A stretch of DNA of 64,000 nt from Alphaproteobacteria bacterium (GTDB taxonomy: Bacteria; Pseudomonadota; Alphaproteobacteria; Caulobacterales; Parvularculaceae), in assembly GCA_030426465.1 (NCBI GenBank), contig JAUHYK010000005.1:1-64000 (forward strand), in the 5' to 3' direction. The notes below the pieces were generated by a model, which was not told the DNA's origin, did not search any database, and was given only the letters and a program-made list of their open reading frames with translations. Shown here one piece after another: positions 42,509-50,593 of the stretch. Each line of letters begins with the position of its first letter. Position 1 is the stretch's first letter. A program made the translations under genes and the position numbers.

Positions 42509-44386
42509 CTAGTCGAACAGGCGATATTGGGCCCGAAGCGAGAGGCGCGCATCCGGCGCTTCCGCCGTGGCGCCGATGGCGCCGCTGAGATTGATGCGCA
42601 GGCGGCTGTTGATCGCATAGGATCCGCCAAACAGGAACGATCCGACCGTTGTCGCCGGCGATTCTGACAGGGTCAGAGTCGTTTGTTGCGGACCGAAGAC
42701 AAGCAGGTCGTTGATCATGAGCGGGATCGGCACGCCGTCCTCGTCAAGGGCAGGCACCAGATCGCCGCCGTCAACAAAGGCCGGGTTTTCGTCGGTGCTT
42801 GTCGCGATTTCAAAAACTTGATTGCGGAAGACGTTCTCGAATTCGTTGCGCGATCTCAGGAAGAAGCTCTGGTCATAGCCAAAGTTAATCGACAGGCGCT
42901 CATTGAGCGACAGGCCGACGCCGATGCTGGTGCGGATCGCGTCGCCCGGATCGAATTCAAGCAGCGTCGTTCGGGTTGGCCGGCTGTCCGATAAGGCGAA
43001 GGTGTCGTCGCCAGGGGCCGGCATGACGCCCGTTTCTGTGTCGACCAGAACGGCGTTCGGCGATGTCGGCATGTTATACTGATAGCCGACATTGGCGTAG
43101 AGCGAGGCCGGATCGCTGGACAGGATGAAGGTGAGGCTCGGCTCAACCGTCCAGAAACCTGACCCCGTCGCCAGTTCGGTTTCGATGCCATTATCCGCGT
43201 TGCGCGCAACATCGAAGGGCCCTGTGCCAGTCGGCGCTTTCACCCGCAGATTGGCGATGGTGTAAGGCCATTTCGTTCCGTTGTTGAGCTGGTAGTGGAG
43301 CCCGAAATCCACATCGCCCAGACCGTTGCCGCTGAGGTCGCGAACGGTGGTCGTCGCATCGTCAATGGCGACGCCGGAAATCCGGTCGGTGCGCGAGACA
43401 TAAGGCACGCGCGCGTCGATTTCGAAACGGCTGGTAATGCCGTATTTCGCGGAAAGGCTTTCCGTCACGGCGCGGCGGTCAGTGTCAGTCGCTTCGATGG
43501 CGCCGATCAGCACCGCGTCGACGATTTCAATGCCCTGGAAGAAGAACCGGTTGTCTGACGCGACCGTGTAATCAATCGCAGGTTCCACATACATCGTCCC
43601 GCGCGGCGTCAGGATGCCGCCAATATCGGAGAAGATGGCGAGATAGGGCCGTTCATCCTCATCATCGGGCCGCACGCCGACTTCGTTCGGCAACGCCCGG
43701 TTGGGTTTGTCGTCGTCCTTCGGTTTGGGCTTGGTGTCATTGGCGGCGACGCGCGTTGCTTGTGCGCCGCTGGAGGTTGATGCGGATGCAGCTGTCGGTT
43801 TCGCCTGCGGCGCGGCGGCTGCGGCCTGTTGCGTATTCGTGGTTTTCGGCTGGGCTTTTTGCGACGGCGCCGCCGGTTTTTGCGCAGGCGCAGCCTGGGC
43901 GACCTGCATCGGGGCCGGCTGGCCCGGCAGCTTCAGTGTGGCACCGGCGCGAAGCGGGTAGGGCGGGCGAAGATTATTCGCTTCGGCGATGGCGCGCACG
44001 GTTGTGTTGTTGCGCCGTGCTATGGACGACAGCGTATCGCCGCTTTTGACCTGATATCCCGTTTCGACGGTCGCGTATCGCGGCGCGGCGCCGTCATTCA
44101 TCGCCGTTACTGTGCGGCCCAGCGCCTGAATCTGTTGCGCTTGCGCTTCGATCAGCGCCGCCTGTTTGGCGATCAGCTCTTCAGCCTCGTCAAGGCGCAG
44201 GGTTTGAAGCGCAACGATGTCTTTCAGATAGACAAGGTCTTCCTGAATGGTCGGCTTCGGCATCATGGCCGTGTCGCTGCCGGCGGGCGTGTCAGTGACA
44301 GCCGGGTCCTGTTCCGCATAAGCGGTGTTGGTTAATGCAGCAGCGAGAACGGCTACGGCGCAATAGCGTAGCAGGTGCGGTTTCAT
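42509..44386 (-). CDS. Outer-membrane beta-barrel protein with coiled-coil and LysM N-domains (FapF-like)
   Basis: 625-aa protein. Order: Sec signal (1-24, ending AYA), coiled coil (about 46-97; DIVALQTLRLDEAEELIAKQ), LysM peptidoglycan-binding domain (about 110-153; GYQVKSGDTLSSIARRNNTT), Ala/Pro/Gln linker (about 155-235), then a beta-barrel (about 245-625) with alternating strands, e.g. ESLSAKYGITSRFEIDARVP and YRLFD at the C-terminus. A coiled-coil before a barrel is the design of FapF, the exporter of Pseudomonas functional amyloid; the LysM insert is not. It lies 21 bases after the sigma-54 activator gene, in the same operon. Function as exporter is inference; a porin is the alternative. 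Confidence 0.8.
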   Translation of the reverse strand: MKPHLLRYCAVAVLAAALTNTAYAEQDPAVTDTPAGSDTAMMPKPTIQEDLVYLKDIVALQTLRLDEAEELIAKQAALIEAQAQQIQALGRTVTAMNDGAAPRYATVETGYQVKSGDTLSSIARRNNTTVRAIAEANNLRPPYPLRAGATLKLPGQPAPMQVAQAAPAQKPAAPSQKAQPKTTNTQQAAAAAPQAKPTAASASTSSGAQATRVAANDTKPKPKDDDKPNRALPNEVGVRPDDEDERPYLAIFSDIGGILTPRGTMYVEPAIDYTVASDNRFFFQGIEIVDAVLIGAIEATDTDRRAVTESLSAKYGITSRFEIDARVPYVSRTDRISGVAIDDATTTVRDLSGNGLGDVDFGLHYQLNNGTKWPYTIANLRVKAPTGTGPFDVARNADNGIETELATGSGFWTVEPSLTFILSSDPASLYANVGYQYNMPTSPNAVLVDTETGVMPAPGDDTFALSDSRPTRTTLLEFDPGDAIRTSIGVGLSLNERLSINFGYDQSFFLRSRNEFENVFRNQVFEIATSTDENPAFVDGGDLVPALDEDGVPIPLMINDLLVFGPQQTTLTLSESPATTVGSFLFGGSYAINSRLRINLSGAIGATAEAPDARLSLRAQYRLFD

Positions 44387-44407
44387 TAAGGCTTCCCCCT
44401 GGGATTT

Positions 44408-45595
44408 CTAGCAGTCGTTCAACAAGGCTTTTACTTCGGCGCAAACCGACCGGTAGGCCGATGCAAAATCCTCGCCTTCAAGGCTTTTCTTCAAAGTGTT
44501 AAAGGTTCCGCGCGACCGGCCCGACAGGGTCACGGCCTTGGCGATATTGCCATTCGCGGCGTTCAGCGCTTTCAAAAGCATGTAACGGTTCATCAGCGCC
44601 GTTGCGTCTTCGACAGCGAAAGAGTTCGCCGGTCCGGCGTGAAGCTGCTCGAAATCGAAGCGCAGATGTTCAGGCAGGATTCTGCCTTTCTCCCGGCGGG
44701 CGTAAGGCATGGCGCGCAAAAGCACATTGCGCAATTCACGCACATTGCCGGGAAAACGATAGGACTTCAGCCGGTCCGCTGCTTTCGGCGTTAACCGAAG
44801 TTTGCGGTTCCGCTCATCGCCCTGATTGGCGATCATCCATTCCGCAATTTCGACCACGTCGTCGCCGCGCTTACGCAGGGGCGGGACGTCGATGATCAGC
44901 ACATTGATTCGGTAAAACAGGTCGGCCCGGAATTTCCCGGCGCAGACATTTTCCTGGAGATTGACGTTGGTGGCGGAGATCAGCCGGAAGTCGACTTTCT
45001 CCGGCGTCTTGCCGCCAAGCTTTGTCACCATGCCGTCTTCGAGCACGCGCAAAAGATGCGTCTGGATAGACAGCGGCATGTCGCCGATCTCATCGAGAAA
45101 CAGAACGCCGCCATCGGCCAAGGCTATCGCGCCTTCGCGCTCAGCGACGGAGCCGGTAAAGGCGCCTTTCACATGGCCGAACAATTCCGACGCCGCGAGC
45201 GTTTCCGGCATGGCGCCGGCGTTGATCGGTGAGAATGCGCCATTCGAGCGCAATCCGCCAAGGTGAAGGTGGCGCGCCACAAGCTCTTTGCCGACGCCGG
45301 TTTCCCCGGTGATCAGCACCGGGGCCTGGTCGTCGGCGTAGATTTCGATGGTCTCGCGGAGCAGGGCGGCCTGATCGCTTGAGCCGATAATTTTCGGCGG
45401 CGGCAGATTCGCGCGAGACTTGATGCGCGGCTCCTGCCTGAGCTGAATAAGATTTGAACGACCGCGTTCGATCGATCGTTCAGGACGCCTGACCGTTTTC
45501 GAAGGAACATAGGTTTCCTGCGAATACGCACTTGGCGCGTAAGGTTGGTCGTAGGCGGCCGAACGGCTTACGCCGTCATAGTCATGGTCATCCAT
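44408..45595 (-). CDS. Sigma-54-dependent transcription activator without receiver domain
   Basis: 395-aa bacterial enhancer-binding protein. The N-terminus (about 1-75) is a short Tyr/Arg/Ser-rich stretch rather than a response-regulator domain. The AAA+ domain is complete: Walker A GETGVGKE, sigma-54 contact loop GAFTGS (the usual GAFTGA with Ser for Ala), Walker B GGVLFLDEIGD, and FRADLFYRINVLIIDVPPLR with the arginine fingers. The C-terminal Fis-like helix-turn-helix is seen in NGNIAKAVTLSGRSRGTF. ATG at 45595 is chosen. With a strong sigma-54 promoter 2.4 kb away in the amyloid-like operon, it is its likely activator. Confidence 0.88.
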   Translation of the reverse strand: MDDHDYDGVSRSAAYDQPYAPSAYSQETYVPSKTVRRPERSIERGRSNLIQLRQEPRIKSRANLPPPKIIGSSDQAALLRETIEIYADDQAPVLITGETGVGKELVARHLHLGGLRSNGAFSPINAGAMPETLAASELFGHVKGAFTGSVAEREGAIALADGGVLFLDEIGDMPLSIQTHLLRVLEDGMVTKLGGKTPEKVDFRLISATNVNLQENVCAGKFRADLFYRINVLIIDVPPLRKRGDDVVEIAEWMIANQGDERNRKLRLTPKAADRLKSYRFPGNVRELRNVLLRAMPYARREKGRILPEHLRFDFEQLHAGPANSFAVEDATALMNRYMLLKALNAANGNIAKAVTLSGRSRGTFNTLKKSLEGEDFASAYRSVCAEVKALLNDC

Positions 45596-45875
45596 TCGCT
45601 TCCCCCAAAGCTGTGCGGACGTTTTTAGTCTTATGGAATAAATGAGTGCACAAACACCATCGTCTTCATCAACGAAGACGGCGTTCACTTCTTGCGGCCA
45701 GTCCCTCTCCCAAGAGTTTGGCCAATCTCTCCCACACGACAGCAAAACGTACTGTGCCGGTTAAGCTAGACCACCCGCCGCAGGAATCAACTGAATTCGG
45801 CTGCATGATATGAATAATTCATCTGAGTAGTAAAAATTCGCCATTTAGGAGAGTGAATCAAAGGCTTGCACGCAG

Positions 45876-47615
45876 CTATTCAACGGGGGAGGCGCCTTCG
45901 AGTTCGATAAATTCCGGGGGAAAACAACGGTCTGGCCGCTCGCTGCGCGGCGACAGCCGACATTCCCGGAATCGCGTCCATGCGGCTTGCGCGCGCGAGA
46001 AGGCGCCGGTCGTATGGGACGATGTCGCTCCCTGTTCGCTGCCCGTTAGGCCGGTTGAAAAGGCGACTGTTTGCGCGGCGCCGTCCGCACCTGCGGTCCA
46101 GCTGACCGCGCCGGCGATGAACTCCATACTGACCGGATCGCATTTCGGGGATCGGCGCAGCAAGATCTGATAATCCTCGACCCCGCCTTCCGGCAGCGCC
46201 GGCAAATGAAGTTCGAACGCCGCTCGCCACCGCATCACCTGAAGTTTCGAATCGCCTTTTTTCCGCCAATACGATTCGAGCGGGCAAAAGCCAGTGCGCG
46301 ATCGCAGGGAGTAATCAAAGGCGAAGAGAACGTGATCGCTGCTGCGATCCACCGTGCGCCAGAATTCGGCGTACTCACCTTCCCGGCGAATCAGGAAGCT
46401 GCGGGTGTCGGTCTCAATTCCGTCCGCGGCAATGGGCGTTGTCGATAATTCCGGCGCTTCCACCCTGCGGGTCTGTGCTGCGGGCTCGAACTCGATGGTT
46501 TCGATGCTGCGCGAAAAGGGCGGCGCGGCGGTCGCAGCGAGCGCCCCGACGGTCGGCGCTGGTTTCTCGCCCGGATGCGCATATTCCATGAAGAAAGACC
46601 AGGACAGCGCATCGTCAGCGCGAGTCCAGTGACTGAGAAGGCGTTTCCAGGCCGGCAGGAAGAGTTCGTTAAGCCGGGATTGTTCGCGTTCTTCCGAGGT
46701 CAGATCGTAGAGCACTTCGGCGCGCTGTGCGGCGCCGTCCGCGTTGGAACTTTTCGATTCGATGCCATGGGTGTGGATGCCGATCACTTCACCGGCGGCG
46801 TTGAGAATAGGGCTGCCGCTATTGCCGCCCGCCGTGGCGAGGCGGTGAATGATGAGATTTGCGATCGCCGGATTCGGTGTTTCCTCCGCTGAATCAAGCG
46901 GCGGCGTTATCGCGGCGATCACCCCGCGCTCGACGCGCGGCGTGGCGGCGTCAGGGGCAAAGCCGTCATCGAGGGTGTCATAAGGATAGCCGATCACCGC
47001 AATCGGCCCGCCTGGCTCCAGGCCGAGCAGCGCGTCTTCTGCGGCGATGGGAAGATCCGGGCCGAGCCGGTTTTCGCCGGTTTCAGGATCGATCGGATCG
47101 ACCGTTATCAACGCCGCATCGAAAGCGAGATCGCGCAAGGGCGCTGTCTTCGGCTCATAAACAGAAGAGTTCGGCCGGATCGGCTGATGATCCTCGACCA
47201 GAGTTCGGAAGGCGCCATAGCCGGCGTGAAGACGCCGTGAGGCAACCGGGATTTTTGCACTCGATGCGCGATTGAGCAGATAGACGCTAGCGTCAGGATC
47301 ATCGAGCGGTAGTGAGCTGGCGGTGTGTGCGGCGGTGGCGAGCAGGCCGCGCTCCCTGTCAATAACGAAGGCCGTTCCCCGCGACGCGCCGTTGACGACG
47401 ATCAGATAGACCGAACCGGTCGCATGGGCGAGCGTGTCCGGCGCAATGACAGCGGAAAGTGCGGCGTCGGCTTTTCCAACTGCGGCGCGCACTTCATTCT
47501 CAAGCGATTCCGTGCGCTCGCGCAGGCGCCTGATTTCCGCGTAACGCGATGTTTCAAGGAAAAGTAGACCGGCCGCTATGGCGACAATCGCCAACGCCGA
47601 CACAACCCGGGTCAT
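45876..47615 (-). CDS. Membrane-anchored trypsin-like serine protease
   Basis: 579-aa protein. A signal-anchor helix (residues about 4-20) and a short coiled coil (YAEIRRLRERTESLENEVRA) precede a chymotrypsin-fold domain: His in LLATAAHTASSLPLDDPDAS, Asp in LRDLAFDAALITVDPIDP, and catalytic Ser in TAGGNSGSPILNAAGEVIGI. The C-terminal 300 residues are a Pro/Ala linker and a domain of unknown type with a few cysteines. ATG at 47615 (site AAGGGAAA) overlaps the small upstream gene by four bases. It lies back-to-back with the repeat-protein operon and might process surface proteins; substrate unknown. Confidence 0.85.
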   Translation of the reverse strand: MTRVVSALAIVAIAAGLLFLETSRYAEIRRLRERTESLENEVRAAVGKADAALSAVIAPDTLAHATGSVYLIVVNGASRGTAFVIDRERGLLATAAHTASSLPLDDPDASVYLLNRASSAKIPVASRRLHAGYGAFRTLVEDHQPIRPNSSVYEPKTAPLRDLAFDAALITVDPIDPETGENRLGPDLPIAAEDALLGLEPGGPIAVIGYPYDTLDDGFAPDAATPRVERGVIAAITPPLDSAEETPNPAIANLIIHRLATAGGNSGSPILNAAGEVIGIHTHGIESKSSNADGAAQRAEVLYDLTSEEREQSRLNELFLPAWKRLLSHWTRADDALSWSFFMEYAHPGEKPAPTVGALAATAAPPFSRSIETIEFEPAAQTRRVEAPELSTTPIAADGIETDTRSFLIRREGEYAEFWRTVDRSSDHVLFAFDYSLRSRTGFCPLESYWRKKGDSKLQVMRWRAAFELHLPALPEGGVEDYQILLRRSPKCDPVSMEFIAGAVSWTAGADGAAQTVAFSTGLTGSEQGATSSHTTGAFSRAQAAWTRFRECRLSPRSERPDRCFPPEFIELEGASPVE

Positions 47616-47866
47616 GACGTTTCCCTTTGTCGTACTTTCAGAACGACCATGTGTTCCCCCAAACCAATCGCAGCGACGGGGCGCGGCGACAGCGCACATT
47701 CAAGATGATCAATGACAGCTTGTCGAGCAATTACGAGGCCGGAAAGAAACGCAGGGCTGTTCACTGGATGCCCACAATCGGGACACATCCCCAGATATAG
47801 ACAAGAGGCGTCGGCCAGAATGAAGAATGCGCAACCTGCTGTGCACTCAGGCGTGGGCCTGAACAT
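47612..47866 (-). CDS. Small protein with CPDCGHP motif (uncertain)
   Basis: 84-aa open frame whose stop overlaps the protease start by four bases (ATGA), suggesting coupled translation. It contains CPDCGHPVNSPAFLSGLVIA, a zinc-ribbon-like knuckle but with only one CxxC pair clearly arranged, plus several other cysteines near the N-terminus. Start could also be ATG at 47788, which leaves the CPDCG motif at the N-terminus. No function assigned; a spurious frame is possible. Confidence 0.45.
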   Translation of the reverse strand: MFRPTPECTAGCAFFILADASCLYLGMCPDCGHPVNSPAFLSGLVIARQAVIDHLECALSPRPVAAIGLGEHMVVLKVRQRETS

Positions 47867-47967
47867 ATTGTTGCGGTGCAGCAATCATGTTTTCTTTCCA
47901 TTTCGTAACAAAGATCATCCAGCGTTTACATAATGTTAAGTAATCCTTGCGGCACGTTGGGTCGTTT

Positions 47968-47983
47968 TGGCACAGCGCTTGCA
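47968..47983 (+). promoter_or_regulatory. Sigma-54 (RpoN) promoter of the repeat-protein operon
   Basis: TGGCAC-AGCGC-TTGCA (47968-47983) is an essentially perfect -24/-12 element: GG and GC dinucleotides are ten bases apart and flanking bases match the consensus. Transcription would start near 47994, leaving a leader of about 110 bases before the GTG at 48104. It is the only convincing sigma-54 element noticed in the window. The divergent gap (47867-48103) has no gene; enhancer sites were not identified. Confidence 0.85.
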
Positions 47984-48103
47984 ATCTAAGACGGCGTTGG
48001 GGGGGACATGCTCCCAATGGCGATCACTGTGGCTTTCCCGGGAATAGAAACGGGGAGGGGCGCGGGGGTCGTTTGCAGTGAAACCATAGTGGGAGACGAT
48101 CAA

Positions 48104-49963
48104 GTGAAACTTAAGCTTTTGACAACGATTGCGGCCTCTGCGCTGCTCGCTTCTGCGGGCGCCGCTTGGGCCCAACCGACCGAGTCTGGCACCGGCGCGC
48201 AGGAATCTGGCGACGGCAACCAGTCTACGGACGATGATGTCATTGACGCCGATGTTCTCAGCAACAACGGCAACGACAATGACAGCTCGGACAATTCCGA
48301 CAATTCCGTGAACGATTCCGGCAATGCCGACGTCGACGCGTTTTCGGGCGACGGCTCCGATAACGACGCTCTCGATGTCGACAATTCCGGCAACGACAGC
48401 TCGGACAACTCGGACAACTCCGACAATTCCGATAACTCCGACAACTCGTCCGACACCGACGCCTTCACGGGCGACGACAGCGACGTGATCGACGCTGACG
48501 TCTATGACAACGGCAACGATAACTCGGACAACTCGGTCAATGATTCGGGCAACGCCGACCTCGACGCCTTCACCGGCTCGGACAGCGACATCAACGACAT
48601 CGATGTCCAGGACAACGGCAACGACAGCTCGGACAACTCCGACAACTCTGACAACTCCGTTGACGCCTTCACGGGCGACGACAGCGACGTTCTCGACGTT
48701 GACAACTCCGGCAACGACAGCTCGGACAATTCGGACAACTCCGACAACTCGACCGACACTGACGCGTTCTCGGGCGACGGTTCCGACAATGACGTGCTCG
48801 ACGCCGACATCTACAACAACGGCAACGACAGCTCGGACAACTCGACCGACACTGACGCCTTCACGGGCGACGACAGTGACGTGCTCGACGTTGACGTCAC
48901 CGATTCCGGTAACGACAACTCCGACAACTCCGACAATTCGGACAACTCGATCAACGATTCGGGCAATGCCGACTTTGACGCGTTCTCGGGCGACGGTTCG
49001 GACAATGACGTGAACGACATCGACACGACCGATTCGTTCAACGACAACTCCGACAACTCCGTTGACGCGTTCTCGGGCGACGGTTCCGACAACGACGTAA
49101 TCGACGTTGATGTTGCCGACTCCGGCAATGACAACTCGTCTGCAGACAACGGTTCTGCAAACAACGGTTCGTCGATCGATAACTCCGACAACTCCGATAA
49201 CTCGGACAACTCGGACAATTCCGACAACTCGATCAATGATTCGGGCAACCTCGACCTGAACGTTTCCGACAACGGCAACGAGACGAACGAGGCTTCTGAC
49301 GGTTCGAACTCCGCAAGCGGTGGTTCGACTCAGTCGAATACAAGCACGAACATTGACGTTGCAGACAGCGGCAACACCACGACCGACGATGACGGTCTGG
49401 ATATTGACGGTGACGGTTCGGACAACGATGGCCTTGACATCGACATCTCCGACTCGGGCAACGACAACTCGGACAACTCCGACAACAACACTGCCGACAA
49501 TGGCTCCGCTACTGCAAATGACAGCGGTTCTGTCACCGTCGACAACTCGGACAACTCCGACAATTCCGACAACTCCGACAACAACACCGCTGATGGCGGT
49601 TCTGCTGTCGCCAACGACAGCGGCTCCGTGGATGTCGACAATTCCGACAACTCCACAACTGTTGACGTTGCGGTTGATGTCGACGCTTCGGATAACTCCG
49701 ACAACTCGATCAATGACTCCTACAACACGACGTTGGAGCTCACGATCGGCGACGTTCAGCTGAACACGAATGAGCTTTCAGCTACTGTTAGCGACGTGAC
49801 TTTCGCGACGCCGGCATTCGACGGTTCGTTCACGACTGGCAACATCAACAACCAGTCGATGACGGATAACCGTGGTCTGACGATCAACAACAGCAACACT
49901 GGTGTTGGCAGCTTCTCGAACTCGCAGAACGTCAACGTTGGTACGGTTAACACACCTCAGTAA
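48104..49963 (+). CDS. Exported acidic DNS-repeat surface protein (putative amyloid/adhesin subunit)
   Basis: 619-aa protein. A Sec signal (1-23, KLKLLTTIAASALLASAGAA) precedes a mature chain made almost only of Asp, Asn, Ser, Gly, Thr and Val. Runs of DNS (up to six) alternate with eight modules of the form DAF-S/T-GD-x-SD-x-D-x-x-D-x-D (about residues 65-370). Later parts contain DxDxDG-like segments (GLDIDGDGSDNDG). The mature chain appears to hold no Cys, Lys or His and a single Arg, near the C-terminus. The last about 90 residues are non-repetitive (ELTIGDVQLNTNELSATVSD; GLTINNSNTGVGSFSNSQNV). GTG at 48104 has GGGAGACGATC before it. Calcium-stabilised beta-solenoid or fibre structure is inference. 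Confidence 0.85.
   Translation: MKLKLLTTIAASALLASAGAAWAQPTESGTGAQESGDGNQSTDDDVIDADVLSNNGNDNDSSDNSDNSVNDSGNADVDAFSGDGSDNDALDVDNSGNDSSDNSDNSDNSDNSDNSSDTDAFTGDDSDVIDADVYDNGNDNSDNSVNDSGNADLDAFTGSDSDINDIDVQDNGNDSSDNSDNSDNSVDAFTGDDSDVLDVDNSGNDSSDNSDNSDNSTDTDAFSGDGSDNDVLDADIYNNGNDSSDNSTDTDAFTGDDSDVLDVDVTDSGNDNSDNSDNSDNSINDSGNADFDAFSGDGSDNDVNDIDTTDSFNDNSDNSVDAFSGDGSDNDVIDVDVADSGNDNSSADNGSANNGSSIDNSDNSDNSDNSDNSDNSINDSGNLDLNVSDNGNETNEASDGSNSASGGSTQSNTSTNIDVADSGNTTTDDDGLDIDGDGSDNDGLDIDISDSGNDNSDNSDNNTADNGSATANDSGSVTVDNSDNSDNSDNSDNNTADGGSAVANDSGSVDVDNSDNSTTVDVAVDVDASDNSDNSINDSYNTTLELTIGDVQLNTNELSATVSDVTFATPAFDGSFTTGNINNQSMTDNRGLTINNSNTGVGSFSNSQNVNVGTVNTPQ
48240..49700 (+). repeat. Degenerate tandem repeats inside the surface-protein gene
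   Basis: Nine-base GACAACTCS-type units (DNS codons) occur in blocks near 48396-48450, 48624-48660, 48717-48756, 48918-48951, 49176-49236 and 49545-49584, interspersed with longer modules coding for DAF-x-GD segments. Synonymous codons (TCC, TCG, TCT) vary between copies, so the repeat is old and under protein-level selection, yet still prone to slippage. Confidence 0.9.
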
Positions 49964-49978
49964 GTGTGTAGGCCTTTG

Positions 49979-50008
49979 GGCGCTGCAGGGAATTTTCCCT
50001 GCAGCGCC
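49979..50008 (+). terminator. Strong intra-operon hairpin after the repeat-protein gene
   Basis: GGCGCTGCAGGGAA / TTCCCTGCAGCGCC is a perfect 14-bp stem with a 2-base loop, 15 bases after the stop. The sequence behind it (TGCCTTAATAAAAG) lacks a full T-run, so it probably attenuates transcription or protects the upstream mRNA rather than terminating completely, favouring high output of the repeat protein over the downstream genes. Confidence 0.65.
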
Positions 50009-50140
50009 TGCCTTAATAAAAGATAACTATTAGATCTTGAGAACAGTGCTACTTTACGAACATCAAGTTTCCGGTTGTCGCGTTTGTCGCGAAGTGAATT
50101 TCGAAAGTCGCCGGGAAGTTGTGTTAGGGGGAATATTGAA

Positions 50141-50572
50141 ATGGGTATGAGTGCGTGGGGCTTCATTATCACGCCGGTGCTGATCGCATCGAACCCCGAG
50201 CTTTCAGACGTGCAGCGCGAAGCTCAGCTTGACGCTTATGCGCCCGTCGCAGCCGAACAAATGCTTGATGTTTTCGACGAAGTGGCCTCGCTGGCCGGTG
50301 TGAGCGCGCTTGATGACGCGACCATGTCAACGGCTTCCGGCGGCGCCTACACCGCGATCGACATCGCCAATCTTGGCGTCAACATCGCTGAGAACAATGG
50401 CAGCGTTAACAACATCAACGCGAATAACTCCACCAGCGGCAATGTGTCGAACAACATCGTTTCGGACAACAGCGGCATCACCACGGTGTTCAACAACACC
50501 GGGACCGGCGTTGTCATGCAAAGCGTCGTCAATTTGAACATCTTCCTGCAAGGCGCAGGGCCAGGTCAGTAA
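50141..50572 (+). CDS. Small Asn-rich protein with GG motif (putative minor fibre subunit)
   Basis: 143-aa protein starting at ATG 50141 (site AGGGGG; the frame upstream to 50075 is not used). A short hydrophobic N-terminus (WGFIITPVLIAS) is followed by a helical acidic region and a double-glycine-like motif, LDDATMSTASGG (near residue 70), then a 75-residue Asn/Val/Ile-rich tail: IANLGVNIAENNGSVNNINA, NNSTSGNVSNNIVSDNSGIT and FNNTGTGVVMQSVVNLNIFL. The tail has the look of Fap-type subunits. No close family recognised; role inferred from its place before the C39 peptidase gene. Confidence 0.7.
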   Translation: MGMSAWGFIITPVLIASNPELSDVQREAQLDAYAPVAAEQMLDVFDEVASLAGVSALDDATMSTASGGAYTAIDIANLGVNIAENNGSVNNINANNSTSGNVSNNIVSDNSGITTVFNNTGTGVVMQSVVNLNIFLQGAGPGQ

Positions 50573-50593
50573 CATTCGGGTTTTGGGGGAAAA

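Noticed and set aside
45596-45875. Sigma-54 site ahead of the activator gene (CGGCACAGTACGTTTTGC on the lower strand)
   Set aside because: Spacing between GG and GC is 13, not 10, so it would not function.
48390-49236. Possible CRISPR or minisatellite from regular short repeats
   Set aside because: Units are 9 bases, in frame and with synonymous variation; no spacers of constant length and no cas genes.
48100-49713. Leftward frames reading as ELSELSELS repeats opposite the surface-protein gene
   Set aside because: They are the reverse complement of the DNS repeats; the forward frame has a signal peptide, ribosome site and sigma-54 promoter.
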